Source: CAVTWY01 sp963738615 (lineage in GTDB: Bacteria > Pseudomonadota > Gammaproteobacteria > Burkholderiales > Burkholderiaceae_C). From it: 64,000 nt of DNA. Below are positions 19,115 through 31,638 of the stretch, in pieces (the stretch's first letter is position 1; each line of letters starts with the position of its first letter). The notes below the pieces were generated by a model, which did not search any database, had not been told where the DNA came from, and saw only the letters and a program-made list of their open reading frames with translations. Position numbers and translations under genes: made by a program. The stretch is from assembly GCA_963738615.1 (NCBI GenBank), contig CAVTXI010000012.1, positions 1-64,000 of the forward strand, written 5' to 3'.

Positions 19115-20080
19115 TCACTCCGGCAACACGCCGATCTCTTTGGCGATGTCGGCCCATCGCGCCGACTCGGCCGCCAGGAACGCGCCCACCTGCGCGGCAT
19201 TCATGCTGCCGTCGACGATGGGGCCGATCGCGCCGATGCGCTCGGCGACTTCTTTGTCGGCCAGCAGTGCATTGATGTCGCGGTTGGTGCGCTCGACCGC
19301 AGCGGCTGGCGTGCCGGCAGGTGCGACCACCGCGAACCAGCCGACCATGTCGAAGCCGGGCAGCTTCTCGGCCAGCGCGGGCACGTTGTCCCAGCCTGCC
19401 AAGCGTCGCGCCGACGTGGTGGCCAGCACGCGCAGCTTGGCTTGTCGAGCGAGGGCCGCGGTGGAGGCAAGGTCGGCCACCATCGCGTCGATCTGCCCGC
19501 CCATCAGGTCTTGCGTGCCCACACCGACGTTCGCGTACGGCACCAGGTTGGCCGCCGTACCAGCGCGCGCGTTCAGCAGGCGCGCGATCATGCCGCTGAA
19601 GGTACGCGGGCCTTCGTTGCCCAGCGACAGCTTGCCAGGCTCGGCCTTCGCACGCGCGACCAGATCGTCGTACGAGGTGATGGGCGACTCATGGCGAACC
19701 AGCAGCGCGAACGGGCTGCGGGCGATGAACGCCACCGGCACGAAATCTTTCGCCGGGTCGTACGGCAGCGTCTTGAACAGCAGCGGGTTGGTCACCAGCG
19801 CGGCGGTGGTCGCGAAGTAGAAGGTGAAGCCGTCAGCAGGCGCACGCGCCGCGGCCTGCGCACCAATCGTGTTCTGCCCACCGGGCTTGTTGTCGATCAC
19901 GATCGCCTGGCCCCAGGTCTTGCCCAATCGGTCGCCCAGGATGCGCGCCACGTTGTCGGGGCCCGAGCCGGGCGGCTGCGACAGCACCCATCGGACCGGC
20001 TTGTCGGGCCAGCCTAGTGCGCCCGCGTGCCTGGCCACTGCGCTGCCGATCAGCGCTAGCGTGAATTCGCGTCGTTGCAT
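19115..20080 (-). CDS. Second TctC/Bug-family substrate-binding protein
   Basis: 321 residues, convergent with the monooxygenase gene. It starts MQRREFTLALIGSAVARHAG, a Tat-like signal, and continues with Bug signatures (QPPGSGPDNVARILGDRLGK, IDNKPGGQNTIGAQAAARAP). ATG 20080 has GGAGA about 10 bp upstream; an in-frame ATG at 20104 lacks one. It has no linked membrane permease. It probably supplies a carboxylate ligand to an unlinked TctAB or acts as a sensor. Confidence 0.85.
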   Translation of the reverse strand: MQRREFTLALIGSAVARHAGALGWPDKPVRWVLSQPPGSGPDNVARILGDRLGKTWGQAIVIDNKPGGQNTIGAQAAARAPADGFTFYFATTAALVTNPLLFKTLPYDPAKDFVPVAFIARSPFALLVRHESPITSYDDLVARAKAEPGKLSLGNEGPRTFSGMIARLLNARAGTAANLVPYANVGVGTQDLMGGQIDAMVADLASTAALARQAKLRVLATTSARRLAGWDNVPALAEKLPGFDMVGWFAVVAPAGTPAAAVERTNRDINALLADKEVAERIGAIGPIVDGSMNAAQVGAFLAAESARWADIAKEIGVLPE

Positions 20081-20158
20081 GGTGTCGCCGTCTCCTTCGG
20101 TCATCAGCGCGGTGCAAGCCTACCCCGCCGTTTGTGCCTTCGGTTGCACCGTGCCGAG

Positions 20159-22624
20159 TCAATCCAGGTGATGCCTCAACCGCGAGGCCAGCCCGAGGGT
20201 CAGCAGGCCAGTCGCGGCGAAGGCCACGGCGACCAGCGCCCAGTCGGTGCCGTGCAGCGGCCGCAGACTCAGCCATCGGCTGACCGCCGGGATCTGGACC
20301 AGCACGCCGAGCGATGCGAGCGTGCTGGCGACGAGCCAACGCGCGGTTGACTGGCGCAGCTTCGTCAGGCCCGTGGTGATGCCAGCGCTGGCAACCAGCA
20401 GCACGGCCAGGGCCATCGCTCGCGCGTGTTCGATGTCCCGGTCGGCACCGAGCGCGTGCAGGTAGCTCCAGATCACTGCAATGCTCACCATCACGCCGAC
20501 CAGGCCGATGCCGAACCAGGCTTCGGTCGAGAAAAAACGCGCACGTCGTTGCCGCCGCACCGCAGCGAGCGGTCCCAGCCCCGGCAGATCCTGGAAAGCC
20601 AGCATGGCCGTCGGATGGATAACGAGTTCCAGCCACACGATGTGGATCGGCAGGAACAGCAAGGGCAGGCCCATCATGGGTATCGCGGCGGCGCCGACCA
20701 CGAGCGGCAGGTGCACGAGCAGGAGGTAGGCGAAGGCGAGCCGCAGGTTCTGGAAGAGCTGGCGGCCTTCGGCCACGGCATCGACGATGGTTCGGAAGTT
20801 GTCGTCGAGCAGGACCACCGGCGCGACCTCGCGGGCACTGCGCGTGCCGCGCTCGCCCATGGCCACGCCGATGTCGGCCAGGCGAAGCGCCGGTACGTCG
20901 TTGACACCGTCGCCCGTGACGGCGACGAGTTCTCCCTGCGCCTGCAGTGCCTGCACGAGGGCGAGCTTCTGCGAGGGCGTGGCGCGCGCCACGACATGGG
21001 CGCCACCGTTGGCGTCGAGCACCGAGCCGGCATCGTCATCGGGAGCAAGCACCACGACCTTCGGCTCGTTTCCTCCAAGTCCGATCTCGCGCGCAATCGC
21101 AGTGGCCGTGGCCGGGTGATCCCCCGTCACCATGATGACGCGCATGCCGGCGGCCATGCAGTCGGCGATGGCCTCGCGCACGCCGTTGCGGACCGGGTCC
21201 TCGAAAGCCAGCAGGCCGACGAACTCGAAGCCCCCTGCGGGCTCGCCGATGATGGGTTCCCCGGCAAAGATCTCACGCCGCGCGCAAGCGATGACCTTGT
21301 GCCCGCTGCGTGCGTACGCTTCGACACGTGCGAGCCAGTTGGCTCGCTCTTGCGCGGACAGCGCGCACAGGGCCAGCACGGTCTCCGGCGCGCCCTTGGT
21401 GAAGGCCGTCGCAGCGCCGCCAGCCAAGCGCCAGATGACCGTCTCGCGGCGACGGGCTTCCGTGAATGGGAAGTCCGATAGCCTTGCCGCGTCCGGCAGC
21501 GGTCCCTGTTGCGCATGCAGGGCTTGGTCGAGCGGATCGCCGCTGTCCGGCCTGGCAGCGAACGTTGCCACCTGCAGCACCGAGGCCTCGTCGTGTCCGT
21601 CGGCAGGGACTCGGTGGGCAAGCACCAGTGAGCCGGCGGTGATCGTCCCGGTCTTGTCCGACACGATGCAGGTGACGCGGCCGATGTTCTCCACCGCCAC
21701 CGCGCGCCGCACCAAGGCCTTCTTGCGCGCCAGGCGGAAGACCCCGACGCCGAGAAAGAACGTGTAGACGACCGGGAACTCCTCGGGAATCGCAGCGACG
21801 GCCAGCGTCACGGCGCTCAGCAGCGCATCGATCCACCCGTGGCCGTGCCAGAGCCTGACGGCGGCCAGCACGAGGCACATCAAAACCGCCACACCAAGCA
21901 GCACGGCCACGAGCTCGCCGATGGCCTTCTGCAGCGGGGTCGCGGCGTGGCTGCCCTCGGTGGCAGAACGGACGATCTCGCCGTAGCGCGTCTCGCCGCC
22001 GATGCAGACGACGCGCAGCCGGGCCGTACCGGTCAGCAGGCGTGTGCCCGCGGTGCCCCAGTGCTCCTCGGGCGCGCTGGCAGGCAGTGGCGCAGCGGGC
22101 TCGAGGGTGCGCTTGGCCACTGGCAGCGACTCGCCGGTCAGGGTCGATTCGTCCACCTGAAGGCCGTTGCCGGACACCAGCAGGCCATCCGCCGGGAAGT
22201 ACTCGCCCGGCGTCACTTCGACCAAGTCGCCTGGCACCAGCTCCCGCGAGGGAATGTCTTGCCATTGCCCGTCGCGCAGCACCCGCGCCGAGCTGGCCAG
22301 CCGGCTCGCCAGCCCTGCGGAGGAAGCGGTCGTGCGCCGATGCAGGTAGGCGTCCATGCCCAGCAACGGCGCCATCGCGACGAGCAGCGTCAGCGACTCT
22401 GTGACTTGGCCCAGCAGACCGAACAGGCCCGCCGTGAACACAAGGAACCACAGCATCGGGTCGCGCGCCGTGTCGCGCGCGACCACGAGCCAGCCCCCTG
22501 CGGCTTGCGCCACGATGTCGTTGAAGCCGAGACCGCGTTGTGCCTCGACCTGCGCCGCGCTCAGGCCCGCTTCGCCCGATTCCAAGGCGGGCAGGCTGTC
22601 AAGCGGGACGCGGCGCTGACCCAT
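20159..22624 (-). CDS. Cation-transporting P-type ATPase (P2/P3 type)
   Basis: 821 residues with all core P-type elements: the actuator loop LTGESLPVAKR, phosphorylation motif SDKTGTIT, KGAPE in the nucleotide-binding domain, MVTGDHPATATAIA and the hinge TGDGVNDVPALRLADIG. The M4 ion-site motif reads IPEEFPVV, near the PEGLP/PEEFP of Ca2+- and related cation pumps; no N-terminal CxxC metal domain is present. Ion specificity stays open. The UspA gene lies 24 bp upstream on the same strand, so they are probably cotranscribed. Confidence 0.9.
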   Translation of the reverse strand: MGQRRVPLDSLPALESGEAGLSAAQVEAQRGLGFNDIVAQAAGGWLVVARDTARDPMLWFLVFTAGLFGLLGQVTESLTLLVAMAPLLGMDAYLHRRTTASSAGLASRLASSARVLRDGQWQDIPSRELVPGDLVEVTPGEYFPADGLLVSGNGLQVDESTLTGESLPVAKRTLEPAAPLPASAPEEHWGTAGTRLLTGTARLRVVCIGGETRYGEIVRSATEGSHAATPLQKAIGELVAVLLGVAVLMCLVLAAVRLWHGHGWIDALLSAVTLAVAAIPEEFPVVYTFFLGVGVFRLARKKALVRRAVAVENIGRVTCIVSDKTGTITAGSLVLAHRVPADGHDEASVLQVATFAARPDSGDPLDQALHAQQGPLPDAARLSDFPFTEARRRETVIWRLAGGAATAFTKGAPETVLALCALSAQERANWLARVEAYARSGHKVIACARREIFAGEPIIGEPAGGFEFVGLLAFEDPVRNGVREAIADCMAAGMRVIMVTGDHPATATAIAREIGLGGNEPKVVVLAPDDDAGSVLDANGGAHVVARATPSQKLALVQALQAQGELVAVTGDGVNDVPALRLADIGVAMGERGTRSAREVAPVVLLDDNFRTIVDAVAEGRQLFQNLRLAFAYLLLVHLPLVVGAAAIPMMGLPLLFLPIHIVWLELVIHPTAMLAFQDLPGLGPLAAVRRQRRARFFSTEAWFGIGLVGVMVSIAVIWSYLHALGADRDIEHARAMALAVLLVASAGITTGLTKLRQSTARWLVASTLASLGVLVQIPAVSRWLSLRPLHGTDWALVAVAFAATGLLTLGLASRLRHHLD

Positions 22625-22648
22625 GGCCTCGAGTCAGTCCCGAGAACG

Positions 22649-23071
22649 TCAACGCACCAGCAAAACCGGTGTCGCGCAGAGGGACAGCACCTTGGTCGCC
22701 ACCGAACCCATCACCAGCCCCGCAGCGGCACCGTGCCCGTGCGACCCCATGAGCAGCAGGTCGAAGCCGCCGCGCTCGGCCAGCTTGGCGATGCTCTGCG
22801 CCACCGGGCCGATGCGCATCGTGAACTTCGCCTCGATGCCGTGCATGGCGAAGAACGCCCGGATCGGTTTGAAGACCACCTCGGCGTCGTCTTCGTAGTA
22901 CGAACTGACCTGCTCGCGCTCGAGGAACGCCGCGGCGCGGTGCGGAATCGCCGCCACGCCGTGGATCACGGTGTAGGCGTGATGTGCCCCGAGCCATTCG
23001 TCATGGGCCGCGAGGTAGGCCAGCACGCGCTTGGTGGTCGGGCTGCCGTCTGCCGCAATCAGGATCTTCAT
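22649..23071 (-). CDS. Universal stress protein (UspA family)
   Basis: 140 residues. Starts MKILIAADGSPTTKRVLAYL and ends with the ATP-binding signature LLLMGSHGHGAAAGLVMGSVATKVL (G-2x-G-9x-G-S pattern, read in parts). Cytoplasmic stress protein. I chose ATG 23071, which has GGAGT upstream, over an ATG 69 bp earlier. Pairing with a P-type ATPase suggests response to ion or energy stress, by inference. Confidence 0.9.
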   Translation of the reverse strand: MKILIAADGSPTTKRVLAYLAAHDEWLGAHHAYTVIHGVAAIPHRAAAFLEREQVSSYYEDDAEVVFKPIRAFFAMHGIEAKFTMRIGPVAQSIAKLAERGGFDLLLMGSHGHGAAAGLVMGSVATKVLSLCATPVLLVR

Positions 23072-23213
23072 CGTCGGACTCCTTGGGGTCGGTTCGGGAT
23101 CCTGGTGCGAGATACGGGGCGCGCCATTGAGGCCGGTCAATGACGAGCTGCTGCCGAAACCCAGAATCCGATCATGATGAAGCGGCGGGGATGCCGAAGA
23201 CTGCTCGTACGCC

Positions 23214-23651
23214 TCAGCGCGCTCGCGGCACGCGTCGCCGCGCTTGCGACCGTGGCACGACGAACGCCGCGCGTTGCGGCGCGGTGCGTTCGAATCGCCG
23301 TGCCAGGTTGTCGCACACCAGGTTGCACAGCTCGTACACCGCCGGGTCGGCGATCGCGTAGTACACGCTCGTGCCGCGCACCTCGCGCGACAGCAGGCCG
23401 TGCTGCGCCAGCAGGGCCAAGTGGCGCGATGCGTTGGCGGCGCTGCAACCGGTGGCCTCGGCCAGCTCGCCGACGCTGCGCTCGCCCTGGCGCAGCAGGT
23501 TCAGCAGGTTCAGGCGAACGGGCTCGGCCAGGGCCTGGAAGTAGGCGGCGACCTGAGCCAGTGCCTCGGGCGAAAAGTTCTGCATGCGTCGACAGGGCAG
23601 GTTGGTGGATGGCGGCCGACGCATGATGCCCCAGCCTGACTTCGTGTTCAT
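23214..23651 (-). CDS. ArsR-family regulator, probably of the divergent efflux/SQR operon
   Basis: About 145 residues from ATG 23651 (an internal ATG at 23585 is also possible). The winged helix (LAEPVRLNLLNLLRQGERSV, ATGCSAANASRHLALLAQHG) is classic ArsR/SmtB. A cysteine in the recognition helix and two in ELCNLVC near the C-terminus could serve as a thiol or metal sensor, as in SqrR/BigR-type persulfide sensors, although the cysteine placement is not identical to those. It diverges from the efflux and sulfide:quinone reductase genes across a promoter carrying 15-bp repeats. Confidence 0.85.
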   Translation of the reverse strand: MNTKSGWGIMRRPPSTNLPCRRMQNFSPEALAQVAAYFQALAEPVRLNLLNLLRQGERSVGELAEATGCSAANASRHLALLAQHGLLSREVRGTSVYYAIADPAVYELCNLVCDNLARRFERTAPQRAAFVVPRSQARRRVPRAR

Positions 23652-23661
23652 GCGTGATCCT

Positions 23662-23694
23662 GTACTTGCATATTTACGTACTTGCGCAAATAAT
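23662..23694 (+). promoter_or_regulatory. Promoter with two 15-bp direct repeats, ArsR operator candidate
   Basis: GTACTTGCATATTTA (23662-23676) and GTACTTGCGCAAATA (23678-23692) are spaced 16 bp apart. They overlap a good plus-strand promoter: TTGCAT (23666-23671), 17 bp, AATAAT (23689-23694). This AT-rich island lies in a GC-rich spacer between arsR and the efflux operon. ArsR bound here would block the promoter directly. Confidence 0.65.
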
Positions 23695-23747
23695 AGATTC
23701 GTTCGCGCTTCTTGTCCACCCGGATCGGGCGCGGCGCAAACGGGGTG

Positions 23748-24824
23748 ATGCGCATGAGTCGCAAGTCGAGGTCGCGGATCGTGGCGGTGATCATCGCGGG
23801 CGGTGCGTGGACGGTGAACGCTGCGAAGGCAGCCGAGCCAGCGCCGCTGGTTGCGGTCTCGGCCGCACGGGGTGACGGCGCATGGCGCTCGGCGTACGAC
23901 GGCGTGGTCGAGGCGCTGCGCCAGACCACGATCGCCGCACAGGTCAGCGGCGCCGTGGTTGATTTGCCGGTGAAGGCGGGCGACCGTGTCACGACGGGCC
24001 AGGTGCTGATGCGGCTGGACGCGCGCGCGGCCGAGCAGGGCGCCGCGGCCAGCGATGCGCAGGCGCGCGCTGCACGCGCTGCGCAGGTGGTGGCCCAGAA
24101 GGAGCTTGCGCGGCAGAAGCAGTTGGCGGCAGAACGCTTCATCAGCCCGGCCGCGCTGGACCGCGCCGAGGCCGAATACACGGCCGCGCAGGCGCAGACC
24201 GCGGCGCAAATGGCGCAGGCCGGTGCGGTCCGCACCACCAGCAGCTTCTACGTCGTACGTGCACCGTATGGTGGCGTGGTATCCGAGGTGCCGGTCATGC
24301 TGGGCGACATGGCCATGCCGGGTCGCGCGCTTGTCACGCTGTATGACCCGGCGGCGTTGCGCGTGACGGCGGCGGTGCCACAGTCAGTGGCGTCCGCGGC
24401 CGGTGATGGCAACGCGGTACGCGTGGAGATCCCCGCGCTGGCGAACCAAGCGCAGCGCCTGCAGACACCGGCACGCGTGCAGTTGCTCCCAGCTGCCGAC
24501 CTGTCGACCCACACGGTGACCGTGCGTGCCGACCTTGTGCCGGGGGTGACGGGCGCGTCGCCCGGGCAGTTCGCCCGCTTGTGGCTTCCCGGGGGCGATG
24601 GCTCGCGTGCGGCCAGCCCGTGGGTGCCGGCGCAGGCGGTCGTGCGCCGCGCCGAGATGACCGGTCTGTACGTGCTCGATGCACAAGGCAAGCCGCTGCT
24701 GCGCCAGGTGCGCCTGGGCCGCCGCGACGGGGACCGCATCGAGGTGCTCGCGGGCCTGCGCGAGGGAGAGCGCGTCGCGGTCGATGCCCAGGCGGCTGCT
24801 CGGCTGACAGCTTCGGCCAAGTGA
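23748..24824 (+). CDS. RND efflux periplasmic adaptor (HlyD/MFP family)
   Basis: About 358 residues. A hydrophobic start (SRIVAVIIAGGAWTVNAAKA) suggests export. The body has a biotinyl-lipoyl half (VVDLPVKAGDRVTTGQVLMRLDAR), a helical hairpin and beta-barrel (YVVRAPYGGVVSEVPVMLGD). It links the RND pump to an outer-membrane channel. ATG 23748 or 23754 may be the start; both follow the predicted promoter. The pump gene follows after 13 bp. Confidence 0.88.
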   Translation: MRMSRKSRSRIVAVIIAGGAWTVNAAKAAEPAPLVAVSAARGDGAWRSAYDGVVEALRQTTIAAQVSGAVVDLPVKAGDRVTTGQVLMRLDARAAEQGAAASDAQARAARAAQVVAQKELARQKQLAAERFISPAALDRAEAEYTAAQAQTAAQMAQAGAVRTTSSFYVVRAPYGGVVSEVPVMLGDMAMPGRALVTLYDPAALRVTAAVPQSVASAAGDGNAVRVEIPALANQAQRLQTPARVQLLPAADLSTHTVTVRADLVPGVTGASPGQFARLWLPGGDGSRAASPWVPAQAVVRRAEMTGLYVLDAQGKPLLRQVRLGRRDGDRIEVLAGLREGERVAVDAQAAARLTASAK

Positions 24825-24837
24825 CGAGCGTCTGCCG

Positions 24838-28109
<3,272 letters not shown>

Positions 28110-28113
<4 letters not shown>

Positions 28114-28319
28114 CCTCATGGCAAATCGTCCGCATCGTCGCTGGCGCCTTCATCCTGCTTTCGCTCGCGCTCGGCATTCCCGGCAGCCCGCTGTTTGTCA
28201 ACTCGTGGTGGCTCGCGTTCACCGCGTTCGTCGGCATCAACCTGCTGCAAAGCGGGTTCACCAGGTGGTGCCTGATGGAGAGCGTCGCGCGCAAGCTCGG
28301 CGCACAGGCGGACGGCTGA
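28110..28319 (+). CDS. DUF2892 small membrane protein
   Basis: 69 residues with two hydrophobic helices (GAFILLSLALGIPGSPLF and WWLAFTAFVGINLLQSG), then CLMESVARKLG. This matches the DUF2892 family, whose members often sit beside rhodanese or sulfur-oxidation genes. Its ATG overlaps the RND stop (ATGA). Confidence 0.85.
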
Positions 28320-28380
28320 CGGACCGCACTCATCACACTCGAATCACTCACGGCTTCGACTCGACAAGGAGACGCACACC

Positions 28381-29664
28381 ATGGCCCACATCGTGATCCT
28401 CGGCGCCGGCACCGGCGGCTTGCCGGCGGCGTATGAGATGCGCGAAGCGCTCGACCGTACGCAACACCGCATCACCGTGATCAACGCGTTGCCCGATTTC
28501 CAGTTCGTGCCGTCCAACCCCTGGGTGGCTGTGGGCTGGCGCGACCGTGATCAGGTGAGCTTCCCGATTGCGCCCTACCTGCGCAAGAAGGACATCGACT
28601 TCATCGCCCAGCGGGTGCAGCGCATCGACGCTGCGGGCAACGCACTCGAGCTCGCCGACGGCACGCGCGTGGGTTATGACTACCTCATCGTCACGACCGG
28701 CCCTCGGCTCGCGTTCGACGAGGTGCCGGGTTCGGGGCCGGACGCGAACACGCTGTCGATCTGCACCTTCGACCACGCCGAGCGCGCCTTCCACGCTTAC
28801 CAGAAATTCCTCGAGCAACCGGGGCCGGCCATCATCGGTGCGATGCCCGGTGCGTCTTGCTTCGGCCCGGCCTACGAGTTCGCGTTCATCTTCAACAAGG
28901 ACCTGCAGCGCCGCAAGCTGCGCCACAAGGTGCCGATCACGTTCGTGACCAGCGAGCCGTACATCGGCCACCTGGGCCTGGGCGGCGTGGGCGATTCGAA
29001 GTCGATGCTCGAGTCGGAATTGCGCGGCATCGACGCCAAGTGGATCACCAACGCGAAGGTCACCAAGGTCGAGCCCGGCAAGATGTTCGTCGACGAACTC
29101 GACGAGGCCGGTCAACCAAAGAAGCAGCACCAACTGCCGTTCGCCTATTCGATGATGCTGCCGGCGTTCAAGGGCGTCGATGCCGTGGCGCAGATCGACG
29201 GCTTGTGCAACCCGCGCGGCTTCGTGCTGATCGACGAGCACCAGCGCAGCAAGAAGTACCGCAACATCTTCGCGGCCGGCGTGTGCGTCGCGATCCCGCC
29301 GGTGGAAGCGACACCGGTGCCGACCGGCGCACCCAAGACCGGCTACATGATCGAAACGATGGTCAGCGCGATCGTGCACAACATCGCCGCCGATCTGAAC
29401 GGAAAGCCGGCCGACGCCAAGGCGACGTGGAATGCGATCTGCCTCGCCGACATGGGCGACACCGGTGCCGCGTTCGTCGCGCTGCCGCAGATCCCGCCGC
29501 GCAATGTCAACTGGTTCAAGAAGGGCAAGTGGGTGCACCTGGCCAAGCTGGCCTTCGAGAAGTACTTCATCCACAAGATGAAGACCGGCAGCTCCGAACC
29601 GATCTACGAGAAGGTGGTGCTGAAGGCCCTGGGCATCGAAAGACTGGAGACGCAACCCAAATGA
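28381..29664 (+). CDS. sqr: Sulfide:quinone oxidoreductase (SQR)-type flavoprotein
   Basis: 427 residues. The FAD fold starts IVILGAGTGGLPAAYEM. Three cysteines fall almost exactly at the classical SQR positions: C128 (SICTFDH), C160 (PGASCFGPAYEF) and C354 (NAICLAD), matching C128/C160/C356 of the Acidithiobacillus enzyme. The segment IPPVEATPVPTGAPKTGYM is typical of SQR. The enzyme oxidises sulfide to polysulfide and passes electrons to quinone at the cytoplasmic membrane. Flanking DUF2892 and DUF302 genes support a sulfide-detoxifying operon. Confidence 0.85.
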   Translation: MAHIVILGAGTGGLPAAYEMREALDRTQHRITVINALPDFQFVPSNPWVAVGWRDRDQVSFPIAPYLRKKDIDFIAQRVQRIDAAGNALELADGTRVGYDYLIVTTGPRLAFDEVPGSGPDANTLSICTFDHAERAFHAYQKFLEQPGPAIIGAMPGASCFGPAYEFAFIFNKDLQRRKLRHKVPITFVTSEPYIGHLGLGGVGDSKSMLESELRGIDAKWITNAKVTKVEPGKMFVDELDEAGQPKKQHQLPFAYSMMLPAFKGVDAVAQIDGLCNPRGFVLIDEHQRSKKYRNIFAAGVCVAIPPVEATPVPTGAPKTGYMIETMVSAIVHNIAADLNGKPADAKATWNAICLADMGDTGAAFVALPQIPPRNVNWFKKGKWVHLAKLAFEKYFIHKMKTGSSEPIYEKVVLKALGIERLETQPK

Positions 29665-30071
29665 GCAACCAAGACACCCAAGACACCCGCTACAGCTTCG
29701 GCAAGTCCGTCACGCTGCCGTTCGACACCGCGGTGCAACGCACGACCGAAGCGCTGGCGAAGGTCGGCTTCGGCGTGCTGACCGAAATTGACGTTGCCGC
29801 GACGATGAAGAAGAAGCTGGGCCTGGAGATGGCGCCGTATCTCATCCTCGGCGCCTGCAACCCAACCTTCGCAAGCAAAGCCATTGCTGCCGAGCCAGCC
29901 ATCGGCGCGCTGCTGCCGTGCAATGTGGTCGTGCGCCAGTTGCCCGACGGTCAGGTCCGCGTCGAGGCGATGGACCCGCACGCGGTGATGGCACTCGTCG
30001 GCCGGCCCGAAGTGGGTGCGCTTGCGGGTGAAGTGCGCGGGCTGCTGGAGCGGGCGTTGGGGGAGGTTTGA
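29661..30071 (+). CDS. DUF302 protein
   Basis: 136 residues of the DUF302 fold: VTLPFDTAVQRTTEALAKVG, GFGVLTEIDVAATMKKKLG and YLILGACNPTFASKAI are diagnostic. The fold is a small alpha/beta domain of unclear biochemical role, often found with sulfur-metabolism genes. The ATG overlaps the SQR stop (ATGA). The start MSNQDTQDTRYS carries a short 9-bp DNA repeat. Confidence 0.85.
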   Translation: MSNQDTQDTRYSFGKSVTLPFDTAVQRTTEALAKVGFGVLTEIDVAATMKKKLGLEMAPYLILGACNPTFASKAIAAEPAIGALLPCNVVVRQLPDGQVRVEAMDPHAVMALVGRPEVGALAGEVRGLLERALGEV

Positions 30072-30099
30072 GAGTCGAGCCGCGTGAAATCCTTCCCGC

Positions 30100-30198
30100 A
30101 CGATCGCCGGCACCGAAGCCGCGAACCGCAGCTTCGGCGTGAACCTGGCGCTGCTCGAAGAGGCGCGCAGTGCCGCCTTGTCGCTCGAACGGGACTAA
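30100..30198 (+). pseudogene. Possible gene remnant (C-terminal fragment)
   Basis: A 32-codon open stretch directly after a stop reads TIAGTEAANRSFGVNLALLE and ends SLERD. It looks like a genuine protein tail but has no start. It may be all that remains of a gene once located between the DUF302 gene and the next convergent operon. Confidence 0.25.
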
Positions 30199-30794
30199 CG
30201 ACTGATCGGCAGCGGGGCGCCGAGGCAGCGACTCAGTTGGCCCACGTCCACGCAGGCCGACGGCGGCTCGGCCTCATATCGCCGTGCCAGGGCGTGCAGG
30301 CAAGTGGTGGATTCGCGCGCACGGCGCACGAGTGCAGACCGCGCGAAGCGACGGTCGTTCTGGCGCGAGGCAAGCGCCAGCCCGACTTCGTAATGCTGGG
30401 CCACGTCCAACGACAAGTCGCGCGCGAAATGCTGGTTGTCCAGGCTGCAGTCGGGTTGCGCCCGGTGATGCTGAACCACTTGGCGCCAGCGAGCGTCGCC
30501 AGCCATGATGTAGGCGTAGGCATCGGGGTGGTTCGGATACGCGTTGGAGTAGGCCGTGAACGCAGCGCGATAGTCCCGCTTCCGGTAGGCACGGTCGCCT
30601 TGCGCGTTCAGCCGCCGTGCGGCCTGCAGGTCGGCTGGTGTCCGCGCGCTGCGGCTCTTGTTGATCGCATCGAGGATTCGGGCCGTATCAGACGAGGCGG
30701 GCAGGGTGGACGTTTGGCCGGTCGACACCGACGACGCCGCAATCAACATCAGGCAAACGGCCATTCGTAAGACCTGGGCCGGGGCTCGCTGCAT
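30195..30794 (-). CDS. Secreted or periplasmic TPR-like hypothetical protein
   Basis: 199 residues with a signal peptide (VLRMAVCLMLIAASSVSTGQ). A helical part, AARRLNAQGDRAYRKRDYRA followed by AFTAYSNAYPNHPDAYAYI, resembles a pair of TPR helices. The rest has paired cysteines (CSLDNQ, TTCLHAL, SACVDVGQLSRC) that may form disulfides. Its ATG shares a base with the stop of the upstream gene. Function unknown. Confidence 0.6.
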   Translation of the reverse strand: MQRAPAQVLRMAVCLMLIAASSVSTGQTSTLPASSDTARILDAINKSRSARTPADLQAARRLNAQGDRAYRKRDYRAAFTAYSNAYPNHPDAYAYIMAGDARWRQVVQHHRAQPDCSLDNQHFARDLSLDVAQHYEVGLALASRQNDRRFARSALVRRARESTTCLHALARRYEAEPPSACVDVGQLSRCLGAPLPISR

Positions 30795-31582
30795 TACTTG
30801 GCCCTTTCCGGTACGCCCTTGACCACGAGTTCCGCCAGACCCTCGCCGTCGGGACTGCGATGGCTGATCAGCGCCTCGTGAATATCGGCCCAGAGCGCCA
30901 AGTCCAACACCGTCACGCAGCCATCGGACACGTTGCCGACGTGTACGTAGCGACTGTTGTCACCGTATTTGATCGGGAACCATACCTGGTCGAATTTCAG
31001 TCCCGGTGCGACCCGACGGTAGAAGCGGGTCATGTCTGCCTTGTGCGGGGCATCGGGCAACAACACCACGTACGTTCCGGCCGGCAAGGGCGTGAAGCCG
31101 GTTCCCCATACCGAGTTCATCGTGACCTGCGCCGTGATCCCGGCTACTTCCAGCGTGGCCATCTGCTGATCGAGCTTCTGGCCCTCGCGGGCTGCTGATA
31201 CCCAGCCTTCGATGTATTTCCCATAGGTGACGACGATGGTGGCCAGCGTCGGCTGAGGAGCTGTCGAGCCTAGGTACTCTTTGGCGTTGGCGTCGGCCAA
31301 GCTGAGCGTGCGCCCCTTGGCCAGCCCATCCATGACTTTGAAGTAGGTTCGGCCTGATCGAGATTCGGTCAACGTCACCTTGGTGTACTTGCTCAGAGGC
31401 AACAGCACGCCCGAGTCGCCGGCGCGTGCTTGCAGCCAGCCATCGCTGCCCACTTTGTTGACGTACAGGATCTTGTTGCGCAGGCTGCTTGCAATCGAGC
31501 CTTGGGCATTCACGACCTCGCCGGTCGCCGGCACGCGTGCACCCGCCATGGAACCACCTTCGTGTCGGAACTCGAGCCCCAT
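30794..31582 (-). CDS. Hypothetical protein with L,D-transpeptidase-like C-terminal motif
   Basis: About 262 residues from ATG 31582; a longer open frame upstream is only antisense to the membrane-protein gene. The first half has beta-rich segments (KVMDGLAKGRTLSLADANAK). The C-terminal half ends in RYVHVGNVSDGCVTVLDLA, which resembles the His...Ser-x-Gly-Cys active site of YkuD L,D-transpeptidases, together with LPAGTYVVLLPDAPH. No signal peptide is obvious. The enzymatic call is tentative. Confidence 0.5.
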   Translation of the reverse strand: MGLEFRHEGGSMAGARVPATGEVVNAQGSIASSLRNKILYVNKVGSDGWLQARAGDSGVLLPLSKYTKVTLTESRSGRTYFKVMDGLAKGRTLSLADANAKEYLGSTAPQPTLATIVVTYGKYIEGWVSAAREGQKLDQQMATLEVAGITAQVTMNSVWGTGFTPLPAGTYVVLLPDAPHKADMTRFYRRVAPGLKFDQVWFPIKYGDNSRYVHVGNVSDGCVTVLDLALWADIHEALISHRSPDGEGLAELVVKGVPERAK

Positions 31583-31638
31583 GATAGAGAGGACCCTGTG
31601 ATCCAGATCCTTGATCGATGAGGTCAGCGCTCGAGCGG

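Noticed and set aside
28348..29655. A 435-codon minus-strand frame opposite the SQR gene
   Set aside because: Exactly antisense to a gene with three conserved catalytic cysteines; no recognisable domain of its own.
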